From: Alectoria sarmentosa | Taxonomy: Eukaryota; Ascomycota; Lecanoromycetes; Lecanorales; Parmeliaceae | Length of the DNA: 64,000 nt | NCBI GenBank assembly: GCA_009733775.1 | Contig: WOGZ01000058.1 | Coordinates: 62,001 to 126,000 of the forward strand | Reading direction: 5' to 3' | In this document: positions 9,975 to 21,327 of the stretch, piece by piece | Position numbering within the stretch: the first letter of the stretch is position 1 | How the letters are laid out: every line of letters begins with the position of its first letter | Program-made: the position numbers and the translations under genes | Notes under the pieces: generated by a model | The model's database searches: none | Told to the model about the DNA's origin: nothing | What the model saw: only the letters and a program-made list of their open reading frames with translations

Positions 9975-11714
9975 ATGCCTGAAGCTCCCGACGAGTTGCA
10001 GCCTCTTCTCCATCATGAGTCGTCCCTCACTACCTCTGCTGAGCCCACCCAGTCCACAGACAACCTCCAAGATGGCCACGTCTCACACGCGTTCAACGAT
10101 CGCTCCATCGAACTCGACACCCTACCCGAGACCGCCACCGTTGGCCGCAACCTAACATGGACCTCCGCCTACATGCTCAACGTCTCGCGCATTGTTGGCT
10201 CCGGCATCTTCGCCACGCCCGGAAACATCTACAAATCTGTCGGCAGCGTCGGCCTCGCACTAACAATCTGGATCGTCGGTGCCGCCATAGCCGCCTGCGG
10301 CCTCGCCGTGTCCATGGAACTCGGCTGCATGCTGCCTCGCAGTGGCGGTCACAAGGTCTATCTCGAATTCATGTACCGACGCCCGCGGTTCTTGGCGTCG
10401 ACGTTGGTGGCTATCCAGGCCGTGGTGTTGGGGTTTACCGCGAGCAACTGCATCGTCTTTGGCGAGTATATGCTCGTTGCGTTGGACATGGAGGTAACCG
10501 CCTTTGCGCAGCGGACATTTGCTGTGGGCCTTTTGACGGCCATCACCATCGTACATGGATGTTTTTTGAAGACAGGCATATGGATTCAGAATGGGCTTGC
10601 ATGGGTCAAAATCGGGCTGATGGCGTTCATGGCCGTTCTCGGTGTGGTGGCTCTTTTCCTACCACAAACGTCGTCCCGCGAAAACGCCAGAACACTGTCC
10701 CTGGCTCGACTGTTCGAAGGCTCTAGATGGGACCTTGTCACTCTTTCGACTGCCATTTTCAAGGTCGCCTATTCGTTCGCTGGCTACGATAACGTCAACA
10801 ACGTTCTCAACGAGGTCAAAGACCCCGTCCGGACGCTGAAAACCATGGCTCCGACTGCATTGCTGACTGTTGCCGTCTTCTATTTGACGCTCAACATAGC
10901 CTATTTCATTGTCGTGCCTTTGGAAGAGATCAAAAACAGTGGGGAGCTGATTGCTGCACTCTTCTTTGAGAGGATTTTCGGAGCAAGTGTGGGAGGTACA
11001 GTATTACCAATCCTAGTTGCAATTTCAGCCGCGGGTAATGTGATGGTTGTCACGTTTACCTTGGTAAAGAGCGCCCAACCTGCCAACGTTAGAAAGGGTC
11101 TTGACTGAATGCTTTCAGGCCCGTGTCAACCAAGAAGTCGCTCGACAAGGCTTCCTGCCCTTTGCCAAATTCGTATCCTCTTCATACCCGTTCAATGCTC
11201 CACTTGGCGGCTTAATTGTTCACTACATCCCTTCGATTCTGGTCATCGTACTCCCTCCGCAAAAGGACGTGTATGCATTCATCCTCGACGTTGAAGGCTA
11301 CCCTGCCCAATTCTTCACCCTGGCGATCTGCATAGGTACCTTGTGGCTAAGGAAGTCTAGACCGGACCTGAAGAGGCCCTTCAGAGCATGGCGGGTGGCT
11401 GTTTGGTTGAGAATAGCTCTTAGCTCTTGTCTGATTGTGGCGCCGTTCGTTCCGCCAAAGAACGGAGAAGGTGATGTGGGGTTCTGGTATGCTACTTACG
11501 CTGTCGTGGGTGGCGGACTGTGAGTTTCGCATCGGTGGATCGTGCTGAGATGGTGCTAACCATACCTGTGCGCAGACTTGTTTGCGGTGTCATCTACTGG
11601 TATCTTTGGACAGTTTTGATTCCTCGCTTGAGAGGCTACCGCCTTGAAGAGGAGGGAGATATGCTTCAAGACGGGACGAGCGTTACTAAGCTTGTTCAAG
11701 TAAAAATTAAGTGA
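9975..11714 (+). CDS. APC-family amino-acid permease (L-type / methionine permease-like)
   Basis: Integral plasma-membrane amino-acid transporter of the APC superfamily. Exons 9975-11063, 11119-11519 and 11576-11714 give 542 aa; both introns (55 and 56 nt) keep the frame and join membrane segments. About 65 hydrophilic residues precede TM1, which carries the substrate-binding motif GSGIFATP. About twelve hydrophobic segments follow, including GLALTIWIVGAAIAACGLAV and YSFAGYDNVNNVLNEVKDP, the conserved TM6-loop signature of LAT/Mup1-like proteins. The C-terminus is short and charged. The high-affinity methionine permease group (Mup1) is the closest match I can name, but substrate cannot be fixed from sequence alone. 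It converges on the AsaB-like gene 157 bp downstream. Confidence 0.85.
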
Positions 11715-11871
11715 TACACTGGAACAGCCATTGGTTCCGAGGCCTGATTGAAAACTACTGTTTCACAGAGGGGGATTACAATAGACATTCAACTATAGGT
11801 TCGTGAGGATTTCATGGCACTAATAGCTATGTTCGGTCAATCTCGACTGTTTCGCCAATGGCGTTTCGATC

Positions 11872-12898
11872 TTACTCCACATCATCAGGATGAAATACCA
11901 ACGCTCTAACCTCGATACTCTCCCTAGGGCTCTCGGCCTCAGCCCCTTGATCCACGAACGCGCTATGTGGCGCCCTCCTAGCCCTCCCATCCAGCTTTGA
12001 ATCAAAACACTTAATCAACATGACCTCCTGCGGCGTCTGCTCCCTGAGATAAAACCAGCGATGACGCAGGTTCGGACGAACGGTAAAAGTCTCCCCAACA
12101 CGATCCGGATAAATCAACTCCACGGGCAAAAGGTCATCTTCGGGCACAGACGTAGCGTCCGCGACTCCGAGCGGGTCTTTGCGGATGGTTTTGATGGGAC
12201 GCCAGACGTTGATGATTTGATAGCGGCCTTTGAGAAGGCGCTCGGCGTCGGCGGGGAGGTGGTGCTGAACGCGCTGGGGGCCGGCTTGGTAGGATTGATC
12301 GATGTGGACACGTTGAACGGGGCCGCGCAGGGTTTGGGCATTGGCTGGTTCGGTGACGGCCCTGTCGGAGGACTGGCGGCGAATAGTGTGGTCGAAAATG
12401 AAGATTTTGGAGGCGCCGGTGCTGGAAGAATGATCTTAGTCTGAAGCTTGGCCTTTGCTCGAATACAGTCTGTCAAAGGGGTTGGAGTCCCGAAGGCAAC
12501 AACAAAAGAGAAAGGCGACCCTACGCAGACTTCAAAATGTCTTCGACTTCCGGGTAGTATATCCTCTTGATTTCGGCCTCATCCTCGAAAGCGGTTTCCT
12601 GACTGACGTGTCCGTAGATCTGGAAGCCCGTTGTGTCCAAGGCGTACTTGTCCTCTTCGCCGCGAATGTCGTGCACGACCATGGTCCTAGTCTCTGCTGG
12701 TCGGAAGAAGGTCTCTGGCTTGCCAATGTAGCTGGGTGCCGGCGGGCTGCCATCGCCGGGATCTTTGTAGTAATTAAACTCGGCGATCACGTCGTGGGTC
12801 TCGGGGCCTTTCGGGGTGGGCTGGCTCGCCTGGACTTGGTGGTCATTGCGTAGAAGATGGGGTGCGATGGTCGCCGGGGCGGTGATTGTAGATGCCAT
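11872..12898 (-). CDS. AsaB/CmcJ/GA4-desaturase-like oxidoreductase
   Basis: Predicted 307-aa enzyme of the fungal CmcJ/AsaB family (hydroxylases or desaturases of secondary metabolism). Exons are 12898-12525 and 12421-11872, with a 102-nt intron. Family landmarks appear in order: the N-terminal FNYYKDPGDGSPP, the conserved EIKRIYYPEVEDIL, then IFIFDHTIRR, the HxD-containing RVHIDQS, RYQIINVWRPI, the PVELIYPDRVGETF stretch, and the C-terminal HSAFVD and ESIEVRALVF. The His and Asp of RVHIDQS fit a non-haem iron site as known for relatives; this is family knowledge. No biosynthetic core enzyme lies nearby, so it looks like a stand-alone copy. Its natural substrate is unknown. Confidence 0.88.
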
Positions 12899-14544
12899 CG
12901 CTGATTTCGTCAGGAGTAGACTTGACTTTTCCTTGTACAGTGAAACTTGAAGCAGCCTTTTTCATATGTAATGCAAATCTCAGACATAGATTTGTAATCT
13001 GATGTTGTAATAAGTACTAAAATTGCGTGCGTGTGTTGTCTGACAAATCAACCAAACATACATGGATACATGATATCTCTCATTGGCCAATTCTCCCCTC
13101 TCATGAGCACGACATACAGTGCCCACGCCCCAGCGCAGTCCGACACGCCCTGAGCCAGCACACCGCATTCCTTCCCTTGTTGAGGGGCGACGCATCCATC
13201 GACACCTCATCATCTGATCCGATGCATCCCCATTTCCAACCTACCAGTCCAAATGACTACCGCACCGTAGTGCAGCAACTGCGGATCCTCATCGGACAAG
13301 ACGCCATGGCCCCACTTCCAAAAGATATCGCACCTTCAGTCGCCAACCTCTTCACATGATGCAAGGCCGCCACGTGCATGATTGCGCTGGAAAACACACG
13401 GCGGATTACCAACCCGGCCTTTCGACGCCGGTGCGTGCCTTTTTTTTTTCAGTCCGAATCATATGATCTGTACGAAGCGATTTCTGACAGAGTGTAAGCA
13501 GTCGTTCTCCGGCTTCATGACTTCCTTTCTGAATCGATAAGCGTGCATTCGGCTCCGTTTCTCGCGGTCACATCATTTCTTTTGAGCTTGCTTTGGATCA
13601 GTCTCGGATCGAGACTTTCGGTCTGGCTTCATTCCTCCAGTCTCTTTTTTTTCGTCTTGGGCATCAGACGTTTGAGCTGGGAAGGCGAGTGCTTGAAGCC
13701 CTTATTGCTCATATTTCTCGACAACAAATGCTTCCTAAGCCTGATTCTTTTCATCCGAGGTCTCGTCCCGTAGGAATATCAGCTTCCCTTTGCCGTTGAT
13801 TGTGCCTCTTTTGCTGTCAGCGATTTTGCCAGATATCATGCACATGGTCTTTTTATCTTCTTGATTAGTATTCCCAAGGCCGAGCTCATCTCTTCCCTTG
13901 GACAACGTCGAATTACGCAATGACCATGATCAGTACGCTTTGATTTGATTCCTCTGTAGAGAGGACGTTGTCAATGATGAGCGACTATTGACCTTGGAGA
14001 CGTGAGTATGATGCTCTTCAAATTCTCGTTGAGAATGCCCGACTGTGATAGGATTGGTCTATCCTTCAATGCCATTGGTCGGTGAACTCGAGACTTCGAG
14101 GTTTTTACCCTTTGTAGTTGTACTGCTCATAAGGTATGAACGAATAAGTTGAGTACTTTGATGTTATCGTCATTGCTATGTGAAAAGCAAGAATAATTAT
14201 TTTGGTTTCATTTGTTGTTTACGGTGAAAATAGCTCAGTGGCCAAGTACAGAAGACATCGCGAAAGTGACGCGCTAAAAACACTTCACGCGTTTCCTGCG
14301 ACCTGCATCCTGCGAATTTCCTTTGCGGATCGCAATCATGGAGGGTCATCGACGACCGTTAGTTCCATCCGGCAGGTCTTATGCGTCATCATTTGCATGC
14401 TTTCAATTTTCTTCTTTCCCAAATTGACATGGCTGCCTTGCCAATGCAATCATCATGGTCCCTGTGTTGACGAGCGCAATCACGCAGCCCACTTGTCAAG
14501 ATCCTCTCCTCTAGGAGCACGTAAAGCAAAGCAGCTGCCGGTGG

Positions 14545-14582
14545 GAGTAGAGTAGAGTAGAGTAGAGTAGGGTAGAGTAGAG
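14545..14582. repeat. (GAGTA)n pentanucleotide microsatellite
   Basis: About seven near-perfect tandem copies of GAGTA, one interrupted by a G. Intergenic. Confidence 0.85.
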
Positions 14583-14839
14583 AAGATAGCTGCGGTAAAA
14601 CCAAAACGCAAACACGCATTGCCAGGAAAGTAGAACGCTGAGGCCGCCTCGTAGCCAGCACAGACTTGACAACTTTCCTTTTTGAGGAGGGAACGGCTGT
14701 GAGCATGAAACTTTGCCTTGCAGGTCTCATGACTGATAATGTGCTCAGTGGAGGCCAAAGCGTCAAGGCCAAGGCATCATCCCCTTTTATGCACAACGTC
14801 CACTTCCCAAGGCTGCTGCTCTCAAACCTGCCGACCCAA

Positions 14840-14857
14840 GGTTCGATATGTCGAACC
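14840..14857. repeat. 18-nt palindrome (7-bp stem, 4-nt loop)
   Basis: GGTTCGA-TATG-TCGAACC forms a perfect 7-bp stem. It could be a binding site for a dimeric factor or occur by chance; no other copy was noticed. Confidence 0.4.
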
Positions 14858-15348
14858 AGGATACTCCGTATACATAGTACTATAATTACGAAAGACTCTT
14901 GTCCCAACCAAGCAAGCCCAGACGGCCGAAAGCGTAGCTTGCTTCATCAATACCCGACGCATGGGTTGGAATCCGATTGGTGCATCTGCCTTTTTGGGAA
15001 CGGGGGGGCGTGACAGCAGCCAATATCTCGCTGGAGGGCGCTAGTGATGCTAGCGTACTCTAGCGCATTTACTTCATAATCCCCATCCTTCACCCGGCGC
15101 AAAGAAATTATGACTCTGTCCTCCTTCACCATCCACACTTCATCAACCTACGCGTCGCAATAGCTTTCCAACCCATACAATCTGCTTCCCATTCCCTCTG
15201 CGATCCTGTTGCTGCCATTTCTGACCGTTCACCACACAATTCGCTCCTTCCATTCCATCCGGCGCAAAAACCCTAGCCTTACACCGACCGCTTCTGAGAC
15301 AAGTTCAACCGCCGTGCAACTGACTCGCTCAGACGACTCTGCAACATC

Positions 15349-16194
15349 ATGCTCCTCCCCTCGTCGCTCGACTGCGCACCCCGCAAGCATCCGCGCACAG
15401 CTTCCTACCTACCAGCGACCACGATGCTCTCTCCGCCGTCATCCGTCTGCCAGTCGCCCACCTCCAACAGGTACAGCACCTGTCGCGCACTGCAATCCCT
15501 CCTCGCCAGCAACCTCCCCGCCCTTTCGCCCAGTCCCAAAATCATCCGCGCACCACCGCACCTCGGCAGCCCCATCGTCCTCACCTCCGGACCTCGCGCC
15601 CAACCGAAAAAGCCCAAGCCGCATCCGGTGCAGAACGCCAAGATCACAAAATCGCACCCACGCACCTCCCCCCACAGCAATACCCTCAAGCGCCGCCGCT
15701 CCTTCAGCGACGACACCGGTCCCGCGCGCGACCAGGAAACCGCCTCGCTGTCCCGACCATCCACCCCCAAGCGCCAGCGCACCTGCCCCCCGACCCTCCC
15801 CCTCGGCCTCGAGCGCTCCGACTTCGACGCGCTCGACCCCACCACCACCACCACACCCCCGCACACGCCAGACGCCAAACCCTCGCATCTCGCGCCGGCA
15901 GGGCAAGAAAAGGACTCCTCCTCCTCCTCCTCCTCCTCCTCGGAGACCTGGTCCACGGGCGACGACGGCGCGCTCGTCGCGCTCATCCTGAACAAGCTGC
16001 GCCTGCGCCCGAGCGACTGGGACGAGTGCGCCCGCACGCTCGGCAAGGAGAAGGACAGCATCGGCAAGCGGTGGGCGCACCTGCTGGGCGACGGCGAAGT
16101 CGGGCTGCGCAGGGGCGCCGGCAGGCTGGAGCGCGGCAATGTGCATCAGATGGAATTCGGGCCCCCGCTGCCACGGGTGCCGAGGAGGGAGTAG
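15349..16194 (+). CDS. SANT/Myb-like domain protein, Ser/Pro-rich
   Basis: Single-exon protein of 281 aa from the ATG at 15349; an alternative start lies at 15424. The first about 190 residues are Ser/Pro/Thr/Arg-rich and probably disordered, with a basic KRRRSF nuclear-signal-like patch. A run of nine serines is encoded by a TCC tract. The C-terminal about 60 residues look like a Myb/SANT-type helix bundle: ALVALILNKL, PSDWDECARTLGKEK and GKRWAHLLGDGE contain spaced Trp residues. This suggests a nuclear DNA- or chromatin-binding role, which is an inference. The gene is markedly GC-rich, so antisense frames of over 200 codons also stay open; I treat those as shadows. Confidence 0.7.
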   Translation: MLLPSSLDCAPRKHPRTASYLPATTMLSPPSSVCQSPTSNRYSTCRALQSLLASNLPALSPSPKIIRAPPHLGSPIVLTSGPRAQPKKPKPHPVQNAKITKSHPRTSPHSNTLKRRRSFSDDTGPARDQETASLSRPSTPKRQRTCPPTLPLGLERSDFDALDPTTTTTPPHTPDAKPSHLAPAGQEKDSSSSSSSSSETWSTGDDGALVALILNKLRLRPSDWDECARTLGKEKDSIGKRWAHLLGDGEVGLRRGAGRLERGNVHQMEFGPPLPRVPRRE

Positions 16195-16818
16195 TACGGT
16201 GACTGCGGGGCGGTCATTCGTTTCGTTTTCTTTGGGAGTTGGATAGATGGATGGATGGATGGATGGATGGATGGAGGGATGGATTCGTTGCTTGCGTTGG
16301 TTGTGGGTTCTTTCGAGCGGGAAGCGAAGAGGAGGAGGAGGAGGAGGATATACCCGGTCTCGTTGCGAGCATAAAGAACTCGTTTCGCATTCTTAATCAG
16401 ACGGCTTTGACTAGGGACTGTGGAAGGCAGAGACAGGAAACTTTGCTACTCATCGTCTACCTGACACTTTCTCGTTACATACTAGTGTGCAATCCTGCCG
16501 CGTCCACGCTTTGCTTGTGTAGATTGATTGATTGATTAGATAAATCATCAGGGGCACAAACGCGGCCTACTAGGTCTAGATCCTCCTTATGAACCTTGCT
16601 TTTATTTTCGTCGCCGGTCTCCCTAAGTATCGTGTTCCGATCTTCGTTGGGTTAGTCCTCTGGTCATCTCATGAGCCAGTCCACGGAATAGATGGAAGGG
16701 GGGGGGGGGGGGGGGGAATCGACAATCGAGACACTTGGGAGCCACGGAGGGTCGAGTTGAGCCGAAAGGCGCGTTTACCATGGCCTGAATAACGATTGCT
16801 CTCAGCTACGAGGAACTA
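16195..16818. other. intergenic region with three simple repeats
   Basis: Contains (GGAT)n at about 16247-16284, (GGA)n at about 16328-16348 and a run of 19 G residues at 16698-16716. No gene is supported. It lies between the 3' ends of two convergent genes. Confidence 0.6.
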
Positions 16819-18881
16819 TCACGCGTTGCCGACAATGCCACCCACAGCGTTCGCCAACCCAGAAAAGAGAACCCCCTTCAATACGGCTTCTCCCTCGGCC
16901 GCAGTCCATTCCCCAGCGTCGACCAATCTCTTCTTCCAAGTCTCCTTCTCATGTTCCTTCAGTTCCTCCCATTTTTTCGCCTTATGCTCACCCTCGATCA
17001 CCTCGTTCGGATTCCTTAGCTCAGCCGACAACGCAGTCGCTCTTCCTTCCGTAGGCGAATGCCTGACCATGATGTCCGTCCCATCGTTCGCATTGTCCGA
17101 CGTGTCGCTGCCCATGTCCCGTCTCTTGAGAAGGTCTCGTAGACCGAGCTTCTTCTGCACCTTTATATTTGCACTATGAACTGCATCTAATGGTGTTTGG
17201 ACAGCCTCAGAAGCTGCACTCAGCGACGCCTTTGCAGCCTCGGAGGTGATCTTGGCGTGCGAGCTTGCAGCGCTTAGGTACCCATCTTCAAACATGTACG
17301 GTCTGGCAATCCAGTCGTGGATCGGCTTGCTCAGCCATTCCTTTGCGCCCAAGTATTCGGGAGTTCCACCTCTTATCTCGGTGAACGCTTGAAGGAAGAG
17401 TGCGCCAATTGCGATGGCGACGAGTGCGACGAGGGTTGAGATGGTATTCTGGGTGAGGCTGTTGCGAACAGGCGCCTTGAGAAGATAGTGCGCCGGCTGG
17501 TCTTTTGGCGGTGGACTTGGGTGAGGCGTCAAGGGGAGTTTGTGGACGACACAGGTGTTCGCGATGGATGTAGAGGCCAGCTTGAGATACTGAGGTGGTG
17601 CAGTATTCCAAGGTGTTCCTGGCCGGTTGAACGTGGAGAAAGCGAGCGAGGTGATAGAGGTTGGGTGGACGGAGGGAAGGAAGCTGTGAGGGCGAAACTT
17701 AACCTTACCGTAGGGAGAGGAGGTAAAACGGTCGACAGTCAAGATAGTAATGGAGGTGTCGGCGCCAGCAACGGCGATGGCATGTTGATCGATTTGTGAG
17801 TAGGAAGCAGTGGGAAGAAGGGCGACAGACATGGCCGTGGCGGATTTGATCTTTTTCTGGAGGCTTTTGCGGAGGGTGATCCCGCCGGATGTTTCGAGCA
17901 GGAGCAGCTCCGCGCCTTTGCCGTTGACCTTGTTCTGGAGGAGAAGTAGGAGGGTAGGGGTGAGGAAGCGCACGCAGCGGAACTTGGGCCGAGCCTTTTT
18001 CGAAGCGAAAGCGTCTGGGTGAGGAGTACCATGTATATTCTGAAGGCTTGGTTGTGTACCATTGTCCTTGTTGCTGTAGTCCACGTCTGTAACATAGACC
18101 TCGTAGTCTGTGCAGTAGGCGACTCGGAATTTGCCCTCCTGTTGGCCGTCGTCTCCTTCGAGGCCAATAATGTCCACATCTGCAGCTTCTTGCTTCTCTT
18201 CAAGCTTGATACGGCCCCTGATGTCATTAGGTCCTGGTCTACTTGTGTCCGCAGCAAAGAAGACAATCTCCCCCACTGGCGCCAGCCCCGTAGCCACTGC
18301 TCCTAATCTAGGACCATTGCTTTTCTTTTTTTTCGATAGCCTCAGTACCCTCTGGAACGTTTCCTTCGTCTTTGCAGCGCTTGGTGTAAATAACGAGGCC
18401 TTTCCCAATGCCTTGGTCTCCCCCTTATATTCTGTAGCCTTCTCTTTCTCCGAGTCTTCTCCATCTCCGTCCGCCTTTCGCTTGGATGGATATTCTAGCA
18501 AAAAAGATCTCAGGTGCTCATTCTTGCCTTTCTGCTGCTCAGCGGTCGAAGAGTTGATCCCCGCAAAAGCTGTCGCCCATTGCTCGGTGGATTGCGCGTA
18601 GGCCAAGGAAGTGACCGAGTCTTCATCGCGTGAAAGGTCGATGTCAACGATCTCCGACAATTCGGTTCTTTTGAAGGTATTGAGCAGCGTCTGTCAAGAG
18701 TACCGTAAGCACAGTCCTTGTACACCAACAGCTTACTTACTATTTTGTTTCCCACACCACTCCGTCCTTCTCCTCCACCTCCACCAACGAGCAGGAAATC
18801 GCTGTTCTGCGGGTCGAAGTCGGCCGCATAGAGGGGGTAGGTTAGGGTAATCTTAGCGCAGGGTATCGGAGGGGGAGCCAT
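16819..18881 (-). CDS. SEC12: Sec12-like guanine nucleotide exchange factor for Sar1
   Basis: ER membrane exchange factor that activates Sar1 to start COPII vesicle assembly (family knowledge). Exons are 18881-18741 and 18690-16819, giving 670 aa; the 50-nt intron is in phase 0. Exon 1 carries the Sec12/PREB N-terminus: a first WD-like strand (TYPLYAADFDP) and the Gly-rich loop ending SGVGNKI, the segment that contacts Sar1. Weak WD40 blades follow to about residue 450. A single membrane anchor (TISTLVALVAIAIGALFLQA) lies near residues 460-485, leaving a lumenal tail of about 190 aa. A lysine-rich insertion with an EDSEKEK stretch interrupts the early propeller. No retrieval signal was identified. 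Confidence 0.88.
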
Positions 18882-19341
18882 CAGGTGGAAATCGAGAAAA
18901 GGTGTAATTTCAGGAATCAGTACTATGTATGAACAAAGCAAAGTATTTAGAGGGTATATGTGCAATATTGAGGACCGTCTTTGTTTGGTGCCTGATGCGG
19001 AAGCCAGGTCACCAAGCCGAGAGTTGCAGATCCTGGACCAACTTCTACATAGGTATCATCTAAACCAATACAATATACCAGACATGATTTGGGCTCCAAT
19101 TTCTCCTTCACACCGTCAAATTTGAGGTCAGATACTCGGCACCGTCTTCTCGAGAATTCTATCCCTTTCCCTGATCTATGAAACCCAACGGACGGCCAGG
19201 ACAATGATACATAAAAGGAGAGCAAGATCAAACGAAAGACCAATCATAGTACACGATGTCCGATTAAGTTTTGATATGATCGTATCGTAGAGTCGTAAGT
19301 CATCATCCATTAGCAAGGCCATCTCCAGCTGCACGTCGTCA
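18882..19341. other. intergenic region (SEC12 promoter)
   Basis: About 460 bp between SEC12 and the downstream methyltransferase gene, both on the minus strand. It should hold the SEC12 promoter and the methyltransferase 3' UTR. Nothing else is recognisable. Confidence 0.4.
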
Positions 19342-20402
19342 TCACATCAGCTTCCTCGCTATCACAAAGTGGACAGGGATGAAAGCACATGCATCCGGTC
19401 TCATTACCTCCTCTTGTACCTTTCCACAAAGCTCCCTCACATCCTCTTCCTTCCACCTCAGATACTTCGTCAATAGTCGTAGACTCACAGCCTCCAAGCC
19501 TTCCAATACCGCTATCATTGCCATCTTCCCTGTCACTTTTTTCCGCGGATCCGGATCATATGTACCTAGCGGAATTTCAAAAATCCTGGTCTTTATCACA
19601 CTCAGGCCAGCATGTTCGAACACAGGCTTCTTTAAGTGATCCAGATCGAGCGGCCTTCCAGACTTGTCAGCCGCCGATCGAATAGCACCATTGAAGATGC
19701 TGGTATTCGAGTTGGGTGTCTCCTTCTTGAATTGTATCAAGCCAGTATCGGCAATCTCAAACGAGCCACCCAGTCTAAGATTCTTGGACACCTCAGCATA
19801 AATTGCGCTCCAATTTGAAAAAGCGCCAGATAAATTGCGCGTGTGTATGAAGTCGAAAGGCTCATTATAGGCCCATTCGTCTTGCGCGTCGTCGAGCTCG
19901 AAGAACACATTGGAAGGGGCGGTGGGAGGTTGCAAGGCATTCGTGATGTCTGTAGCGATGATCTCGGTCTTTGGGAAGCGCTCCGCGACAGCTATTGCCC
20001 ACTCTCCGGTTCCGGTACCAATGTCAAGAATCCGTTTTGCAGACCGTGGGATGAGGCCCAAGGTCAATTGGTCGTCGAGGGCAGGCAAGTAGGCTTGATG
20101 GGCGATGGCAAGGCGAGTCTGTTCGACCTCGTCATTTGGCATGTAATAAGTCTCACCGCAATAGCGTCTTCCGTTCTCAAAGTGCTCTTCGACAATACTA
20201 TCTGTGATGGATCTGGTGGAGCTCCTGAACAGATTAGGACCGGTGAAACGACGCAAGATTATTTGGAGGAAACGGCTCACTTGGACTCCTCAGACCCTGA
20301 ATGATGTTCTGGCTCAGATGAGGTTTTGGGGATGCCTTCATCCATGGGCTCGATGTCATTCGGCGCCGGTTCTTGGTCATCTACCTTTACAGGCTGATCC
20401 AT
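19342..20402 (-). CDS. LaeA-like SAM-dependent methyltransferase
   Basis: Predicted 334-aa methyltransferase of the LaeA/TAM group. Exons are 20402-20281 and 20224-19342, with a 56-nt intron (GTGAGC...TTCAG). Splicing joins an acidic, disordered leader to SITDSIVEEHFENGRRYC, the characteristic N-terminal block of LaeA-like proteins. The SAM-binding motif I is ILDIGTGTGEWA, followed by the acidic loop TEIIATDI and the FDFIHTRNLSGAF segment with a partial arginine signature. Close relatives regulate secondary metabolism or methylate small molecules. This is one of many LaeA-like paralogues in ascomycetes, so a global regulatory role should not be assumed. An in-frame ATG at 20510 would add a hydrophobic N-terminal segment; I prefer 20402. 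Confidence 0.82.
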
Positions 20403-21327
20403 GAAGGGAAGCAGTCGAGTCGACCTCGAAACGGTGTCTAAATTTTTCAGGATTAGGAAAAGGAAAGGAATAGATATAGTGCAGATGATAATAGCGGCAG
20501 AGGACTGCACAGTGGAGCATTTGCAGTATGTTGACGGATCATGAAGACTTCATGTATTAATGAATGCATCAAAATAGTAGACAATAAACGAATAAGCGAG
20601 TGTGTGCTCCATCACGGATGTATGCATATGTAAAATATAAGACAATAGAACGGAACAAATAATCACCGAGAGAGGAAGATGAGACAGGAGAGTAGAGTAT
20701 GAATTTAGGGACAACGCTGACATTTGAAATAGGAGAGTGTTTCTCTTTCGAACGATGTAACAGAATGTCCGCGGGTAATGTTAGAGAAACCTTTTTCGAG
20801 GCGATATCGGATCTACAGCTACTGCATGTACGCTGGTGGCATGGCCTGCAGTAGCTCCAGGAACGGCCACACGACGGCCTGGCCTACCTAATCCTTCACC
20901 TTGGCTTGGCCCACAACTTGGCGGTTTGAAGCTTGATCGTAAGGTATATTTCGAAGCTCTCGCCATGACGGGGTTCCTCTACAATGACGAGAGATAATGA
21001 GAATAGCAAACAAAACAAAACCCCAAAATTTGGTTCAATAAGATAGGATGGAGTGGATTCTATTTCCGGGACACCTTGCCTAAGCGCGCTCGTCGCTTAG
21101 GCTGGTTTCAACGTCTCCTCGAGCTTGGGGGGTGTTGGAGTGACGATAGCCAATGGCTTTCTCCGGAGCAGCTGTCACCACTCCTCCCCTCTCACTGCAA
21201 GCGTCCAAGCTCTTGCGGATATTTTTCGTGGGTAGTCGCCCAAATCGGCTCCCCTCGGAAACGCAATGCAGGGGTAAGTAGTACAGCGCCGAGTTCCAGT
21301 TCCAGTCCATCTATAGTAGCGATTGAA
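20403..21327. other. intergenic region, no gene supported
   Basis: About 925 bp between two minus-strand genes. A 61-codon minus-strand frame at 20781-20966 has an ATG but no recognisable motif and is left unannotated. Confidence 0.4.

Larger units (their letters stand above)
12899..15348. other. long intergenic region with a microsatellite and small palindrome
   Basis: About 2.45 kb without a gene I can support. A 110-aa frame at 13027-13359 and several smaller frames show no family motif or coding-like continuity. It contains the pentanucleotide repeat and perfect hairpin listed separately. The final 200 bp lead into the SANT-like gene. Confidence 0.4.

Noticed and set aside
13027..13359. 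110-codon plus-strand ORF
   Set aside because: No family motif, no convincing start context and isolated in a long intergenic region.
15405..16146. Long antisense ORFs of more than 230 codons opposite the SANT-like gene
   Set aside because: High-GC third positions keep antisense frames open; the peptides are Gly/Val/Arg low-complexity without motifs, while the plus frame holds an ordered domain.
9975..20402. Secondary-metabolite gene cluster (permease, AsaB-like enzyme, LaeA-like methyltransferase)
   Set aside because: No core synthase is present, and SEC12 plus a SANT-like gene lie between; proximity is probably coincidental.
20781..20966. 61-codon minus-strand ORF with ATG
   Set aside because: Coherent but unsupported by motif, splice or promoter evidence.
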